DNA of 64,000 nt from Vulcanimicrobiota bacterium (GCA_027307235.1 DAHUXH010000020.1:1-64000), one strand, 5' to 3'; shown: positions 16,336 to 25,931, numbered from the stretch's first letter. A program made the numbers and translations. The notes: generated by a model not told the origin, from the letters alone.

Positions 16336-17678
16336 GCGTGCGATCGTTGCGCGATTCGTTCGTGCGGACGTTCGGCAGCATTCCGTTCGGCGTCTCGTTG
16401 CTCGCAGTGTGGGCCGTCCTCACGCTGATCGGCGTCATCGTCGATCAAGGCAAGGAGAGCGCGGCGTATTTCGCCATGTTCCCCGCACCGCTCGCGCGCG
16501 CCATTCTTCGTTTGAGTTTTGACAACGTCTATCACAGCTGGTGGTATGTCGGAGCGATCGCATTGGTGCTCATCTCCATGACGACCGCCACCTTCACGCG
16601 CGTGATTCCACGCCGGCTGCCGCCGCTGCGGCCGGTGGCGATCGAGGCGATTCCGCTCAACGCGCGCATCGCGGTGACGATGGCGCCCGATGCGGCGCGC
16701 ACGTTCGTCGAGCAATTCTTTGCCAAGCGCGGTTGGAAAATTCGCAAGCGCGCGTTTGACGGAACCGAATGGACGTTCGCGGACAGGTTCGATTGGGCGC
16801 GCGCGGGCGTGCTGGTCAACCATCTGGCGATCGTCATCATCGCGGCCGGCACGACGCTCTACTGGTGGAAAGGCTTCTCAGGCGACGCTGTGGTGCTCAC
16901 CGGCGGTTCCACCGAGATTCCGCAGACGCATGCGATCTTGCACCTCGACGACTTCCGCTACAAGATTGCGCCGATCATCACCAAGAGCGGGATGGTCTAT
17001 CAGCCGATCGATTACGTCTCGAAGCTCACCGTCACCGGCAACGACGGCGTTGCGCGCGCGATGACGCTGCGCGTGAATCATCCGATCGACGTCGACGGCA
17101 CGCTGTACTATCAATCCAGCTACGGCTTCGGCATGCGCTTCGACGTGCTGCACAACGGCAAGCGTGTCGCAGGGTTCTTGAATCAGGTCCTCGGTGAAGG
17201 CGACACGCTCTCCATTCCAAACACGAATCTCAGCGTGCGCTACGAGCGATTCGTCCCGACGGTCGACAAGGCGAGCGGCCAACCCGCACCCGATCCGCGC
17301 GTGAACGATCCGGCGGTCGTGCTCAGCGCCTTCAACTCGGGCGCGCCGCTCGGCTCGGTGCTGGTTCCGCTGCACACCTGGATCGATTTGGGCGGCGGCT
17401 GGCGCGTGGTGCCGTCGCGCTACGTCCTCTTCAGCGGTATCCAGTACCGGTACGATCCGGGGATTCCGCTGGTCGCCGCCGGGGCGTTCACGCTGCTCGC
17501 TGGGCTCGTGATCACCTTCTATTTCCTTCCCGCGCGGCTGCACGTCCGGGTCGATCCCGCCGGTGCCGGCAGCACGGTCGGTGTGGCCGCGACCACCATC
17601 AAAGGCTATAGCATCTTCGAAACGCAATTCGGTGAACTCGTCGCCGAATTCGAAAAACACGTCACACGGGGAGGGTAG
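16320..17678 (+). CDS. resB: Cytochrome c biogenesis protein ResB (Ccs1)
   Basis: Part of the System II heme delivery and cytochrome c ligation complex with CcsA. I choose GTG 16320 because GGAG lies 5 bases upstream within tatC; this gives 452 aa. The N-terminal membrane helices include SLLAVWAVLTLIGVIVDQG and a second after WWYVGAIALVLISMTTATF. A third precedes a large periplasmic domain with the characteristic LHLDDFRYKI and NHPIDVDGTLYYQSSYG segments. A final helix follows (VAAGAFTLLAGLVITFYFLP). It is 6 bases upstream of ccsA. Confidence 0.93.
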   Translation: MEDRVSVRSLRDSFVRTFGSIPFGVSLLAVWAVLTLIGVIVDQGKESAAYFAMFPAPLARAILRLSFDNVYHSWWYVGAIALVLISMTTATFTRVIPRRLPPLRPVAIEAIPLNARIAVTMAPDAARTFVEQFFAKRGWKIRKRAFDGTEWTFADRFDWARAGVLVNHLAIVIIAAGTTLYWWKGFSGDAVVLTGGSTEIPQTHAILHLDDFRYKIAPIITKSGMVYQPIDYVSKLTVTGNDGVARAMTLRVNHPIDVDGTLYYQSSYGFGMRFDVLHNGKRVAGFLNQVLGEGDTLSIPNTNLSVRYERFVPTVDKASGQPAPDPRVNDPAVVLSAFNSGAPLGSVLVPLHTWIDLGGGWRVVPSRYVLFSGIQYRYDPGIPLVAAGAFTLLAGLVITFYFLPARLHVRVDPAGAGSTVGVAATTIKGYSIFETQFGELVAEFEKHVTRGG

Positions 17679-17684
17679 CAGCTC

Positions 17685-18626
17685 ATGCAACTCGACGAAG
17701 TCCTGCTCATCATCGCGGTCTTCTCGTACGCGATCGCGGCGATCGCGCTGATCCTCTACTTCTTCACACGCGAGGAGTGGCTCAAGCACCTGGGCATTCC
17801 GCTGACAATCGCCGGCTGCTTCGCGCAGTTCGGGCAGCTCGTCGCGCGCTACGAGATCACCCACATCTGGCCGCTGCTCAACCTCTACGGATCGCTCTCG
17901 CTCTTCGCCGCGATGTCGGTAGCGATTTTCGTGGTCTTCGCGTTTCGCTATAAAATTTGGTTCGCCGGCGGCTTCGTCGTCGCGCTGGCGGCGATCTTTC
18001 TCGCGTACGGCGTCACCTGGAACGAAGGCACGCTCCCGGCGGTCCCGTCGCTGCAATCCTACTGGGCGAAGATTCACGTGCCGCTGGTCGTGTCGTCATA
18101 CGGCGCGTTTTTGGTGTCGTTCGTCCTCTCGTGCATCTATCTGGTGAAGTATTACGGCGAGCGCAGCTACCAAATGCGCTTGGCCGCGGCGGTTGCGCCG
18201 GCGGGCGCCGCGGTGATGCCCGGCGCGATGAAGGTCTCGATCGGAAACGACACGCCGGCGCTCGACGCAGCCGCCGCTTCGGGCGACGCCGTCGCCGCTT
18301 GGTACACCTCGCTCCCCTCGCTCGCGCAACTCGACATTCTCGTGTATCGCGTGGTCGCAATCGGATTGCCGCTATTGACGCTCGGCATCATCACCGGCGC
18401 ATGGTGGGCGAAGGAGGCGTGGGGCGCTTACTGGCAGTTCGATCCCAAGGAGACCGCGGCGCTGTTTTCGTGGATCGTCTACGCCGCGTACATGCATCTG
18501 CATACGCGCAACCAATGGCGCGGCATGCGCACGAGCTGGGTCAGCGTGATCGGGTTTCTCTCGATCATCTTCTGCTATCTCGGCGTCAACATTTTCATCC
18601 ACGGGCTGCACAGCTACAAAGTCTGA
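17685..18626 (+). CDS. ccsA: Cytochrome c biogenesis protein CcsA (ResC)
   Basis: A 313-aa polytopic membrane protein that presents heme for cytochrome c maturation. The heme-handling WWD domain is clear: ITGAWWAKEAWGAYWQFDPK, followed by ETAALFSWIVYA. Conserved histidines flank it, in AKIHVPLVV before it and in MHLHTRNQW and NIFIHGLHSY after it. A hydrophilic Ala-rich insert lies between helices (about 170-210). The upstream GGGAGGGTAGCAG gives a good ribosome site. It overlaps the next small secreted-protein gene by one base (TGATG). Confidence 0.94.
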   Translation: MQLDEVLLIIAVFSYAIAAIALILYFFTREEWLKHLGIPLTIAGCFAQFGQLVARYEITHIWPLLNLYGSLSLFAAMSVAIFVVFAFRYKIWFAGGFVVALAAIFLAYGVTWNEGTLPAVPSLQSYWAKIHVPLVVSSYGAFLVSFVLSCIYLVKYYGERSYQMRLAAAVAPAGAAVMPGAMKVSIGNDTPALDAAAASGDAVAAWYTSLPSLAQLDILVYRVVAIGLPLLTLGIITGAWWAKEAWGAYWQFDPKETAALFSWIVYAAYMHLHTRNQWRGMRTSWVSVIGFLSIIFCYLGVNIFIHGLHSYKV

Positions 18627-18997
18627 TGCGTTCCGCTTTTGCCCTGGCGCTCGTGCTCGCGTGCGCTCTCGCCCCGGCGGCACGCGCGCAGACAATCGCT
18701 GCGTCGCCCTCGCCATCCCCCTCGCCATCCCCGTCGCCATCCCCGTCGGCCGCGCCCGGAAGCAGCTTTGCGACCGCCATCGTCGTGAACCAGCCCAACG
18801 AGATGGCCGGCATCACGTGGGAGAATGACTACGTCGTCCATCAGCCCTGCGGCAACGGCGGCCACTACCTTCCCGGCGAGCAAGACCTGTTGATGAACGA
18901 TGGCAAGCCCTACGATCTCATCCACGCCGTCTGCACCAACGGCGCCACCAAACGCGACTTCTTCTTCGACATCTCAAGCTTTTTCGGAAAATTCTAA
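18626..18997 (+). CDS. Secreted small protein with Ser-Pro repeat linker
   Basis: A 123-aa protein starting inside the ccsA stop (TGATG). It has a signal peptide (MRSAFALALVLACALAPAAR, cleavage after ARAQ), then a low-complexity (SP)n linker from a 12-bp tandem repeat, then a compact ~75-residue domain with two cysteines (HQPCGNGG and HAVCTNG). It contains WENDYVVHQPC and ends FFFDISSFFGKF. No heme-binding CxxCH is present. Its place between ccsA and the Rieske gene suggests a periplasmic role near cytochrome maturation, but that is only context. No family is recognised. Confidence 0.7.
   Translation: MRSAFALALVLACALAPAARAQTIAASPSPSPSPSPSPSPSAAPGSSFATAIVVNQPNEMAGITWENDYVVHQPCGNGGHYLPGEQDLLMNDGKPYDLIHAVCTNGATKRDFFFDISSFFGKF
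18710..18745 (+). repeat. 12-bp tandem repeat encoding Ser-Pro units
   Basis: Three copies of TCGCCATCCCC(C/G) in a row encode the core of the (SP)n linker of the surrounding secreted protein. Such in-frame repeats can change copy number without breaking the frame, altering linker length only. Confidence 0.75.
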
Positions 18998-19014
18998 AAG
19001 ACCGGCATTGCGCC

Positions 19015-19118
19015 AGGGAAGCCCTGATTTGCGCCAGACCGAGGCGCGAAGAGCCGAAGTGTACTACGGTAAACGAGGCCCTTCGCAACGAAGGTATGGC
19101 GTAAATCAGGGCTTCCTT
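19015..19118. repeat. 104-bp palindromic repeat, copy 2
   Basis: It has the same length and plan as copies 1 and 3. The 22-bp arms (19015-19036 and 19097-19118) match at 20 of 22 positions. The inner stem is GAAGAGCC/GGCCCTTC with GTGTACTACGG at the centre. It starts 17 bases after the stop of the secreted-protein gene and lies ahead of the Rieske gene on the same strand. Arm bases 8-10 are CCC paired with GGG, unlike copy 1 (GGC/GCC) or copy 3 (CTG/CAG). Confidence 0.9.
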
Positions 19119-19224
19119 GGCGGATTAGTCGGGGCGGGGGGCCAATAATCCGCCTACAATTAGGGTGAAGCTCGTCCCGGCCATACGCAGGCCGGCGCGC
19201 TATTCTGTTTGCCGGAGAGAAGCC

Positions 19225-19881
19225 TTGTCGAAAGAACATCACGGGCCGAGCGCCTACGACGACCCCGGGACGCCGGAAGAAATCTCGCGCCGTCAGTTCA
19301 TGGCGAACGCAACGCTGACGTTGAGCGGCATCATCGGCGTCACGCTGGCGATTCCGATTGTCGGCTCGCTGCTTCCCCAGGCCGGCGCGGGCGCCGGGAC
19401 GTGGTCGCCGCTCGATGCCAACGAGTGGAAGCAGCTGCAAAGCTCGACCGACAAGCCGGTCAAGATCGAATTCACGCTCACGTACAAGGACGCGTATCTG
19501 CCCAAGGGCCAAACCGCGGAATCCGTCTGGGGCATCAAGGTCAAGGATCTCGAGGCCTTCAAGAAGGCGCGCCCCGACATCTACTTGCCGAACGGAACCG
19601 TCAAGGCGTTCGGGCCCGACATCGTGACGATGGGCTTCGTCGTCTTCAGTCCGATCTGCCCCCATCTCGGCTGCCGGTTCAACTACGACGACTCGGCCGG
19701 CAAGTTCATGTGCCCGTGTCACGGCTCGCAGTTTGACGGCCAAGGCGCGCACCTCGCGGGACCGGCGCCGCGTGGACTCGATCCGCTGCCGCTGCGCGAA
19801 CAGAACGGGCAAGCGGAAGTCACGTGGATTCGGTATCAGTCCACGACGCCCGACCGCATCGTCATCTCGTACACGAGCTAA
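19225..19881 (+). CDS. petC: Rieske iron-sulfur protein of a cytochrome bc complex
   Basis: A 218-aa [2Fe-2S] protein transferring electrons from quinol to cytochrome c. The start is TTG 19225, supported by GGAGAG five bases upstream; an upstream frame extension has no ribosome site. The N-terminus carries a Tat-type anchor, SRRQFMANATLTLSGIIGV, consistent with tatAC in the same block. Cluster ligands are C145 and H147 (CPHLGC) and C163 and H166 (CPCHGSQF). A ~45-residue insertion precedes the first cluster loop (around KDAYLPKGQTAESVWG). Cytochrome b follows 24 bases downstream. Confidence 0.94.
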   Translation: MSKEHHGPSAYDDPGTPEEISRRQFMANATLTLSGIIGVTLAIPIVGSLLPQAGAGAGTWSPLDANEWKQLQSSTDKPVKIEFTLTYKDAYLPKGQTAESVWGIKVKDLEAFKKARPDIYLPNGTVKAFGPDIVTMGFVVFSPICPHLGCRFNYDDSAGKFMCPCHGSQFDGQGAHLAGPAPRGLDPLPLREQNGQAEVTWIRYQSTTPDRIVISYTS

Positions 19882-19905
19882 CGCCGAGGAATAAGGATTA
19901 CCGTC

Positions 19906-21339
19906 ATGCTCAATTGGATCGAGTCGCGCACCGGCTTCATTTCGATGGCGAAAGACTTCCTCACGGAAGACATTCCCGGCGGCGCGAGTTATTGGTACGT
20001 CTTCGGCAGCGCGACCATCTTCGCGATGGTCATTCAGATCGTCACCGGCATCTTCTTGACGTTCTTCTACGCTCCATCCGCCGACACGGCGTGGGAATCG
20101 ACGAAGGCCATCTACGACAACGGCTTCCAGCACTTCGTGCTCTCGGTTCACTACTGGGGCGCGTCGGTGATGATCGGGCTCGTGTTCCTGCATCTCTTGC
20201 AAGTCGTGATCTGGGGCGCGTATAAGTCGCCGCGCGAACTGCAATGGATCGTCGGCGTCCTGCTGCTGCTGGTAACGATGGTGCTCGGCCTCTCCGGCTA
20301 CCTGTTGCCGTGGGACATGAATGCGTACTTTGCGTCGCAAGTCGCGATCAACCTGACGCAGCAAGCGCCGCTCCTCGGCGGCTTCCTGTTGAATTTCGCG
20401 CAGGACGGCGCGACCATGGGCACGCTCACGATCAATCGCTTCTTCGGCCTCCACGTCTGGCTGATGCCGGCCGCGCTCGTCGGTCTGGTCGGCGCGCACC
20501 TCGCGATCTTCCGCTGGAACGGACCGGCCGGTCCGCCGGTCGAGGACCCGCGCCCGCTCAAGCCCGGACGCTTCTGGCCGGATCAGATGTTCATGGACAC
20601 GGTCTTCTCGTTCGGCTGCTTCCTGCTCATCGTGTTTCTCGCGTGGTTCTTTCCGCCGTTCCTCGACGCGAAAGCCGACCCGACCAATAGCTTATTCGTC
20701 CCGTATCCGGCCTGGTATTTCCTCGATCTGTTCGGCCTGTTGAATCTGGTGCCGGGCGATCTCGAGGTCGTGGGCGCGATCATCATCCCCGGCATCGCGA
20801 CCGCCATCCTCTTCCTATTGCCGTGGATCGACCGCTCGACGACGCGCGCGCTCGGGTCGCGCAAGTTCGTCCTCGGGTTGACCTTCGTGTCACTGGCGAT
20901 TATGTGGTCGCTGACGCTGTGGAGCCAGTTGTCGATTATGGACAAACAGGCCGCCGCGGGACCGCCGGCGCCACCGCCCCAGGCTGCCGCTCCGAGCACG
21001 ACAAGCGCGTCGACCGGAAACGCCAATGGCGCGAAAGTCTTTCAGACCAACTGCTCCTCGTGTCACGGTGCGCAAGGCCAGGGCACACCCGGCGCGTTCC
21101 CGCCGCTCGCGGACAATCCGGTTGTCACCGGCGACGCGAAGAAGGTCATCGGCATCGTCGTCGGCGGCTTGCACGGTCAGATCAGCGTCAACGGCGCCAG
21201 CTACAACGGCATGATGCCCGCGTGGAAAGGCACGCTCTCCAACAAAGACATCGCTGACGTGATCACCTACATCCGCACTGGCCTCGGCAAGAACAGCGCA
21301 TCGGCCGTCACCGTGAAAGACGTCGCCGCCGTTCACTGA
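19906..21339 (+). CDS. Cytochrome b fused to a C-terminal cytochrome c domain
   Basis: A 477-aa membrane subunit of the bc complex. Residues 1-~340 cover cytochrome b: bis-histidine helices in HFVLSVHYWGASVMIGLVFL and FFGLHVWLMPAALVGLVGAH, and the quinol-site sequence PYPAWYFLDL in place of the usual PEWY. An Ala/Pro linker (about 345-365) then leads to a mono-heme cytochrome c domain with CSSCH (C383, C386, H387) and a late methionine candidate in NGMMPAWKG. This removes the need for a separate cytochrome c1 gene, and none is present next door. The gene ends 12 bases before a converging gene. Confidence 0.92.
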   Translation: MLNWIESRTGFISMAKDFLTEDIPGGASYWYVFGSATIFAMVIQIVTGIFLTFFYAPSADTAWESTKAIYDNGFQHFVLSVHYWGASVMIGLVFLHLLQVVIWGAYKSPRELQWIVGVLLLLVTMVLGLSGYLLPWDMNAYFASQVAINLTQQAPLLGGFLLNFAQDGATMGTLTINRFFGLHVWLMPAALVGLVGAHLAIFRWNGPAGPPVEDPRPLKPGRFWPDQMFMDTVFSFGCFLLIVFLAWFFPPFLDAKADPTNSLFVPYPAWYFLDLFGLLNLVPGDLEVVGAIIIPGIATAILFLLPWIDRSTTRALGSRKFVLGLTFVSLAIMWSLTLWSQLSIMDKQAAAGPPAPPPQAAAPSTTSASTGNANGAKVFQTNCSSCHGAQGQGTPGAFPPLADNPVVTGDAKKVIGIVVGGLHGQISVNGASYNGMMPAWKGTLSNKDIADVITYIRTGLGKNSASAVTVKDVAAVH

Positions 21340-21351
21340 TCGAGAAGAGTC

Positions 21352-22992
21352 TTACCGGCAGGCGGGACCGTCGTAGAGATAGAGCGCGGCTTTCCCTGAC
21401 GTTTGAACGATGCGGCGGTTTCGGCCGAAGGTCGGGTCGGTGTGTTCGCGGTCGCGTGAGGCGACCAGCCACACGCGCTGTGCACCGCAGATGATGCTGC
21501 GCGCATCGCGCGCGCTGCGCTCGCGATCGTCAGGTTGCGCGATGACGTCGACCGGAGGCATCGTGTAAAACAGCAACGCGTTGCCGCCCGGCATCCCTTC
21601 GATCGCCACCGTGTCACTCGCATGCCGCTCGCTTTGAATGGTCGCGGCCAGAGGCGGCACCGGTTTGAAATTATCGGCCTGCGGCAAACCCAAGACGATC
21701 AGCGCGTCGAGCGCGAGAAATGCCGCAATGGCCAGCGGATACGGGGCATAGTCCAGCGTGTCGCGGCGTGCGAGCAAGACGGCGCAGACGACCGAACCGA
21801 TCGCGAGCACCAGCCCCGCCGCGATCAACGCGGGCAAGAACGTCGGGAGCGCCGCCGCTACGTGATTGTCACGCGAGAACAACTGCACGGCGATCGCGAC
21901 GAAGACGATCGTGACCGGAACGGCGAGCGCACTCAGGATCGCGCCGCGGCGTCGCGCGCTCTTCGCCAGCGCATCGAAATACAACCCGACGAGCAATGCG
22001 AAGGCCGGGAATTCGAGCGCAATGTAATTCGGCAGCTTGGTGCGCGCGAAGGTGAAGAAGACGAACGGGACGACCGCCCACACGACGCCCAAACGCAGCA
22101 GACGAAACGTCGTGGGATCGCCGGTGCCGCGCAGCGCCGTGAACGCATACACGATCGACATCGGCAAGAATGCCGACCAGGGGAAGAACCCCAAGAGCAC
22201 AACCGGGACGTAGTACCACAGTGGCCCCGACTGATTTTCGATGACGCCGGTGTAGCGGCCGATCGTGTAATGACCGATCAATTCCATGACGCCGTGCGGA
22301 CCGCCGTGAGCGGACAGCGCGAGCAACCACGGTGCCACGACCAGCACGAATGCGGCGCCCCCGATCAGCCAGCCGCGCAACGACGGCATCGGCGTCGGCT
22401 CATGACGCAGGTTCCACAGCCAATACGGCACGATCACGAGCGCGCAAATGACCGGCGCGACCGGCCCCTTCGCGAGAAAACCGAACGCCGCGGCGATGCA
22501 CCCGAAGGCAAAATACGAGGAACGCCCGGTCTGCAGCGCGCGGAACCACCAGAAGATCGTGAGCGCCACCGCGAGATCGAGCAGCGCGTCCATGATGGCA
22601 AGCCGCCCGACGATCGCTTGCATCAAACAGGTCGAGAGCACCAGGCTCGCGATCACGCCGGCGCGCGTGCCGGCCTGCCGCGTGACCGCGTAGCCGGTCA
22701 TCGCGCCCATCGCGATGGTCGCAAGCGCCGACGGAAGTCGCAACGCGAGGGTCCCGACACCGAACGCTTTGGCGAACAGCGCGGCGATCCAGAAATACAG
22801 CGGCGGCTGAATGAACCAAGGCGCCCCGTTGAGGTGCATCACGACCCAATCGTGTGAGAGCAATATCTCGCGAGCGACTTCGCCGTACGCCGTCTCGCTG
22901 TTATCCCACAGCGTTCCGACCGGCAGACCGGGCAGCGTCGCAAGCGCGGCAGCAAGAGCGCCGATAAGCGCGGCTCGAACTGGCTTTTCCAT
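21352..22992 (-). CDS. GT-C fold glycosyltransferase (ArnT/PMT-like)
   Basis: A 546-aa integral membrane protein with about 11-12 helices. It starts at ATG 22992; a very long upstream extension in this frame is antisense to the heme operon and is rejected. The first periplasmic loop carries the acidic motif LWDNSETAYGEVAREIL, with the D-x-x-E expected for GT-C enzymes that use polyprenyl-phosphate sugars. NGAPWFIQPPLYFW and ARTKLPNYIALEFPAFALL are typical of ArnT-like transferases. The C-terminal ~120 residues form a soluble periplasmic domain. Probable role: sugar transfer to lipid or protein at the outer membrane face. It is divergent from the heme operon with only 33 bases between starts. 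Confidence 0.85.
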   Translation of the reverse strand: MEKPVRAALIGALAAALATLPGLPVGTLWDNSETAYGEVAREILLSHDWVVMHLNGAPWFIQPPLYFWIAALFAKAFGVGTLALRLPSALATIAMGAMTGYAVTRQAGTRAGVIASLVLSTCLMQAIVGRLAIMDALLDLAVALTIFWWFRALQTGRSSYFAFGCIAAAFGFLAKGPVAPVICALVIVPYWLWNLRHEPTPMPSLRGWLIGGAAFVLVVAPWLLALSAHGGPHGVMELIGHYTIGRYTGVIENQSGPLWYYVPVVLLGFFPWSAFLPMSIVYAFTALRGTGDPTTFRLLRLGVVWAVVPFVFFTFARTKLPNYIALEFPAFALLVGLYFDALAKSARRRGAILSALAVPVTIVFVAIAVQLFSRDNHVAAALPTFLPALIAAGLVLAIGSVVCAVLLARRDTLDYAPYPLAIAAFLALDALIVLGLPQADNFKPVPPLAATIQSERHASDTVAIEGMPGGNALLFYTMPPVDVIAQPDDRERSARDARSIICGAQRVWLVASRDREHTDPTFGRNRRIVQTSGKAALYLYDGPACR

Positions 22993-23025
22993 CGCGGACG
23001 GTATTTGCGCCGCCGCGCGGAAGTC

Positions 23026-24960
23026 ATGCGCAACGCCATGTCCGTTCCTCTCCTCATGCGTCTCGACGGCCGCCTCGTGGCAATCGTCGGCGGCGGCCCG
23101 GTCGCGCTGCGAAAAGCCCGTTCGCTGACGGAGTCGAACGCGCGTCTGCGCGTGGTCGCGCCGACGATTGTCGACGAGTTGCGAGCGCTCGCGCAGACGC
23201 ACGGCGAGTTTTTCGAGCGGGCTTACGCGGCCGGTGATCTCGACGGTGCCGCTCTGGCGATCGCCGCCACCGATGACGATGCCCTCAACGAACGCGTCGT
23301 CGCTGACGCCCGCGCTGCCAACATCCTCGTCAACGACGCGAGTCAACCGTCGCGCGGCGACGCGACAATGCTTGCAACGCACCGCATCGGCGACGTGACG
23401 ATCGCCGTCGACAGCGGCGGCGGCACGCCGGCATTTTCCAAGCGCATCATCCGCGAGATCGCCGAGCACCTCGGTCCGGACTATGGACCGGCGAGCAAAA
23501 CGCTCGCACGCATGCGCACGTACGCTCTCGCAACGCTTTCTTCCGATGAACGCGCGGCGGCACTGCGCACGCTCGCGGAGTATCCGCTTGCAGAGCTGGC
23601 GCGCATGAATCCGGGCGACGCGGAGCACGCGGTCGACGCCTGCGTACGCTCGCTGCGCAACACCACTAACCTGTCGCCCAGCGGCGCAACCTGCGCCACG
23701 CGCGCGAGCGCGCTTGCGATCGCGCAGTCGCGCTGGATCGCGGCGCGGCTGGCCGAACACGGCGTTGCGACGCGCCTCCTGCCGGTGACGACGACCGGCG
23801 ATGCGGTGCAGGACCGGCCGCTGCACGACATCGGCACCGACAACGTCTTCGTCACTGAGATAGAGGTCGCGCTGCGCGACGGGCGCGCACACTACGCGGT
23901 GCACTCGGCCAAAGATTTGCCGAGCACGCTGCCGGCCGACATGTGTCTGGCCGCGATCTCCGCGCGCGAGGATGCGCGTGACGCGTTTTGCAGCGAGCGC
24001 TACCCGTCGTTTGCAAGCCTTCCCGCCGGCGCATTGGTCGGAACGTCGAGCCCGCGGCGCCGCGCGCAACTGCAGGCGCTGCGCGACGATCTGCGCTATG
24101 AAGACATACGCGGAAACATCGACACGCGTTTGCGCAAACTTCGCGAAGGAACGTACGACGCGATCGTGCTCGCGATGGCCGGACTGCGCCGGCTGGGAAT
24201 CGCGGCCACGCACACCGTCCCGTTCGAACTGGACACGCTCGTTCCGGCGGTCGCGCAAGGCGCGCTCGCGATCGAAACGCGCAGCGACGCCGCGCCGGCA
24301 TTCCTGCACGCCGTGCGCGCGGCGGTAAACGACGCGCAAGCCGAACGTTGCGTGACTTGCGAGCGTGCCGCGCTGCGAACCCTGCGCGGCGGCTGCAAGG
24401 CGCCGATCGGCATTCATGCCGGCGGCGACGGCGCGCGCCTGACCGTGCGCGGCACCGTCGCGGCGCTCGACGGCAGCCGCGTCGTGAGCGCGCGGCTGGA
24501 CCGGCCGGTGAGCACCCTCGAAGAGGCCGACGCACTCGGCGTTGCCCTGGCGGAGGTCTTGCTGACACAGGGGGCGGGCGAGCTGCTCGAGCGGCCGGCA
24601 CCGCTGGCCGGGCGGTTTCTCGTCCTGCCGCGCACGCAGGACCGGCCCAGCCGCATCGCCGGGGCGCTGCGCGAGCGGGGAGCGGAGGTCGCGGAGATTC
24701 GCGACGGCGAGCCGACCGAAGCGCTTGCGCGACGGGTTCCGGATATGGTCCTGTTACCTTCGAGCGGGTCGGTCGGAGTTGCGGCCGCGTGGCTCGAACG
24801 ATGGAAGACGTCCCCACGGCGTCCATCGGTCGCCGCCATGGGTCCACAGAGCCGATCGGCTGCCGAGGCCGCGGGATGGGTGCCTGACATCGTCCCGGCC
24901 GAAGCGACCATCGACGCATTCGTCGCCGCCGTCGAAGAATTTCTGAGCGCACAAGCATGA
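23026..24960 (+). CDS. hemC: Fused precorrin-2 dehydrogenase, HemC and partial HemD
   Basis: A 644-aa three-part protein. Residues 1-210 form a siroheme-synthase N-terminal domain with [17 protein letters not shown] and [14 protein letters not shown] (NAD-dependent precorrin-2 oxidation). Residues 216-522 are porphobilinogen deaminase, with [36 protein letters not shown] and the dipyrromethane cysteine C457 ([10 protein letters not shown]). Residues 528-644 resemble a shortened uroporphyrinogen-III synthase: [13 protein letters not shown] at the start and [20 protein letters not shown] at the end, about half normal length. A full HemD exists downstream in the CobA fusion, so this half-domain may be vestigial. 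Starts at 23026 or 23038 are both possible. First gene of the tetrapyrrole operon. Confidence 0.88.
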   Translation: MRNAMSVPLLMRLDGRLVAIVGGGPVALRKARSLTESNARLRVVAPTIVDELRALAQTHGEFFERAYAAGDLDGAALAIAATDDDALNERVVADARAANILVNDASQPSRGDATMLATHRIGDVTIAVDSGGGTPAFSKRIIREIAEHLGPDYGPASKTLARMRTYALATLSSDERAAALRTLAEYPLAELARMNPGDAEHAVDACVRSLRNTTNLSPSGATCATRASALAIAQSRWIAARLAEHGVATRLLPVTTTGDAVQDRPLHDIGTDNVFVTEIEVALRDGRAHYAVHSAKDLPSTLPADMCLAAISAREDARDAFCSERYPSFASLPAGALVGTSSPRRRAQLQALRDDLRYEDIRGNIDTRLRKLREGTYDAIVLAMAGLRRLGIAATHTVPFELDTLVPAVAQGALAIETRSDAAPAFLHAVRAAVNDAQAERCVTCERAALRTLRGGCKAPIGIHAGGDGARLTVRGTVAALDGSRVVSARLDRPVSTLEEADALGVALAEVLLTQGAGELLERPAPLAGRFLVLPRTQDRPSRIAGALRERGAEVAEIRDGEPTEALARRVPDMVLLPSSGSVGVAAAWLERWKTSPRRPSVAAMGPQSRSAAEAAGWVPDIVPAEATIDAFVAAVEEFLSAQA

Positions 24961-25931
24961 TCTACCGCCCGCGCCGTTTGCGGCGCACCGAAACGCTGCG
25001 TTCTCTCGTGCGCGAACACCGCACGAGCATCGAGCATTTGGTGCAGCCGCTGTTCGTCGTCGAACGGCAAGCCGATGCCGGCGCAATCGTGTCGATGCCG
25101 GGAATCGAGCGCTTCTCGGTTGAGGGTGTCGTCGACGAAGTCCGCGCACTGGACGCGCTCGGCATCAAGAGCGTGCTGCTCTTCGGCATTCCGGCGCACA
25201 AGGACGCAGTCGCGTCCAGCAACTACGACGATAACGGGGTCGTGCAGCGCGCGATCCGCGCGATCAAGACGGCCGCGCCGCAGGTCGCCGTCATCGCCGA
25301 CCTGTGCAACTGCGAATACACCGATCACGGGCACTGCGGCATCCTCGACGATCGCGGAAACGTCGACAACGACGCGACGGTCGCGCTCTTGGTACGCACC
25401 GCGCTGACCTATGCGAAGGCCGGCGTCGACGTCATCGCGCCGTCGGACATGATGGACGGACGGGTCGGCGCGATCCGCAGCGCGCTGGATGCACACGGCC
25501 ACACGGACACCGCGATCATGGCGTACAGCGCCAAATATGCGTCGGCATTCTACGGTCCGTTTCGCGATGCGGCCGGTTCGGTGCCGCAGTTCGGCGACCG
25601 CCGCTCGTATCAGATGGACCCTGCCAACGCAAATGAAGCATTGCGCGAGATCGCGCTCGACCTCGAAGAAGGCGCGGACATCGTCATGGTCAAGCCCGGC
25701 CTGCCGTATCTCGACATCGTACGCGCGGCGCGCGACGCTTTCGACGTGCCGATCGCCGTCTACAACGTGAGCGGCGAATACGCCATGCTCAAAGCCGCCG
25801 CCGCCAACGGTTGGATCGACGAACATCGCGCGGTCGACGAAACGCTGATCGCGTTTGGGCGCGCGGGCGCCGACATCATCATCACGTACTTCGCCAAGGA
25901 CTACGCGCAGCGCAAAGCGATGGGCGCATGA
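24957..25931 (+). CDS. hemB: Delta-aminolevulinic acid dehydratase
   Basis: Condenses two 5-aminolevulinate molecules to porphobilinogen. The 324-aa product has the two active-site lysines in MAYSAKYAS and [11 protein letters not shown]. The metal loop is [14 protein letters not shown], which holds three cysteines (C-x-C ... C), the zinc-type arrangement rather than the Asp-rich magnesium type. [14 protein letters not shown] and [10 protein letters not shown] are conserved. It starts in the stop of the preceding fusion gene (ATGA) and overlaps the mobA-like gene by 4 bases. Confidence 0.95.
   Translation: MIYRPRRLRRTETLRSLVREHRTSIEHLVQPLFVVERQADAGAIVSMPGIERFSVEGVVDEVRALDALGIKSVLLFGIPAHKDAVASSNYDDNGVVQRAIRAIKTAAPQVAVIADLCNCEYTDHGHCGILDDRGNVDNDATVALLVRTALTYAKAGVDVIAPSDMMDGRVGAIRSALDAHGHTDTAIMAYSAKYASAFYGPFRDAAGSVPQFGDRRSYQMDPANANEALREIALDLEEGADIVMVKPGLPYLDIVRAARDAFDVPIAVYNVSGEYAMLKAAAANGWIDEHRAVDETLIAFGRAGADIIITYFAKDYAQRKAMGA

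Noticed and set aside
16878-18077. A 399-codon minus-strand frame opposite resB and ccsA.
   Set aside because: Arg/Glu-rich antisense shadow typical of high-GC DNA; resB and ccsA are certain.
21535-22857. A 440-codon plus-strand frame opposite the glycosyltransferase.
   Set aside because: Composition is dominated by Arg, Asp, Glu and Gln without motifs, as expected for an antisense shadow of a membrane protein.
22993-24417. Very long minus-strand extension of the glycosyltransferase frame (about 475 extra residues).
   Set aside because: It is antisense to well-supported sirC/hemC coding sequence, has no motif, and the glycosyltransferase has a good start at 22992.
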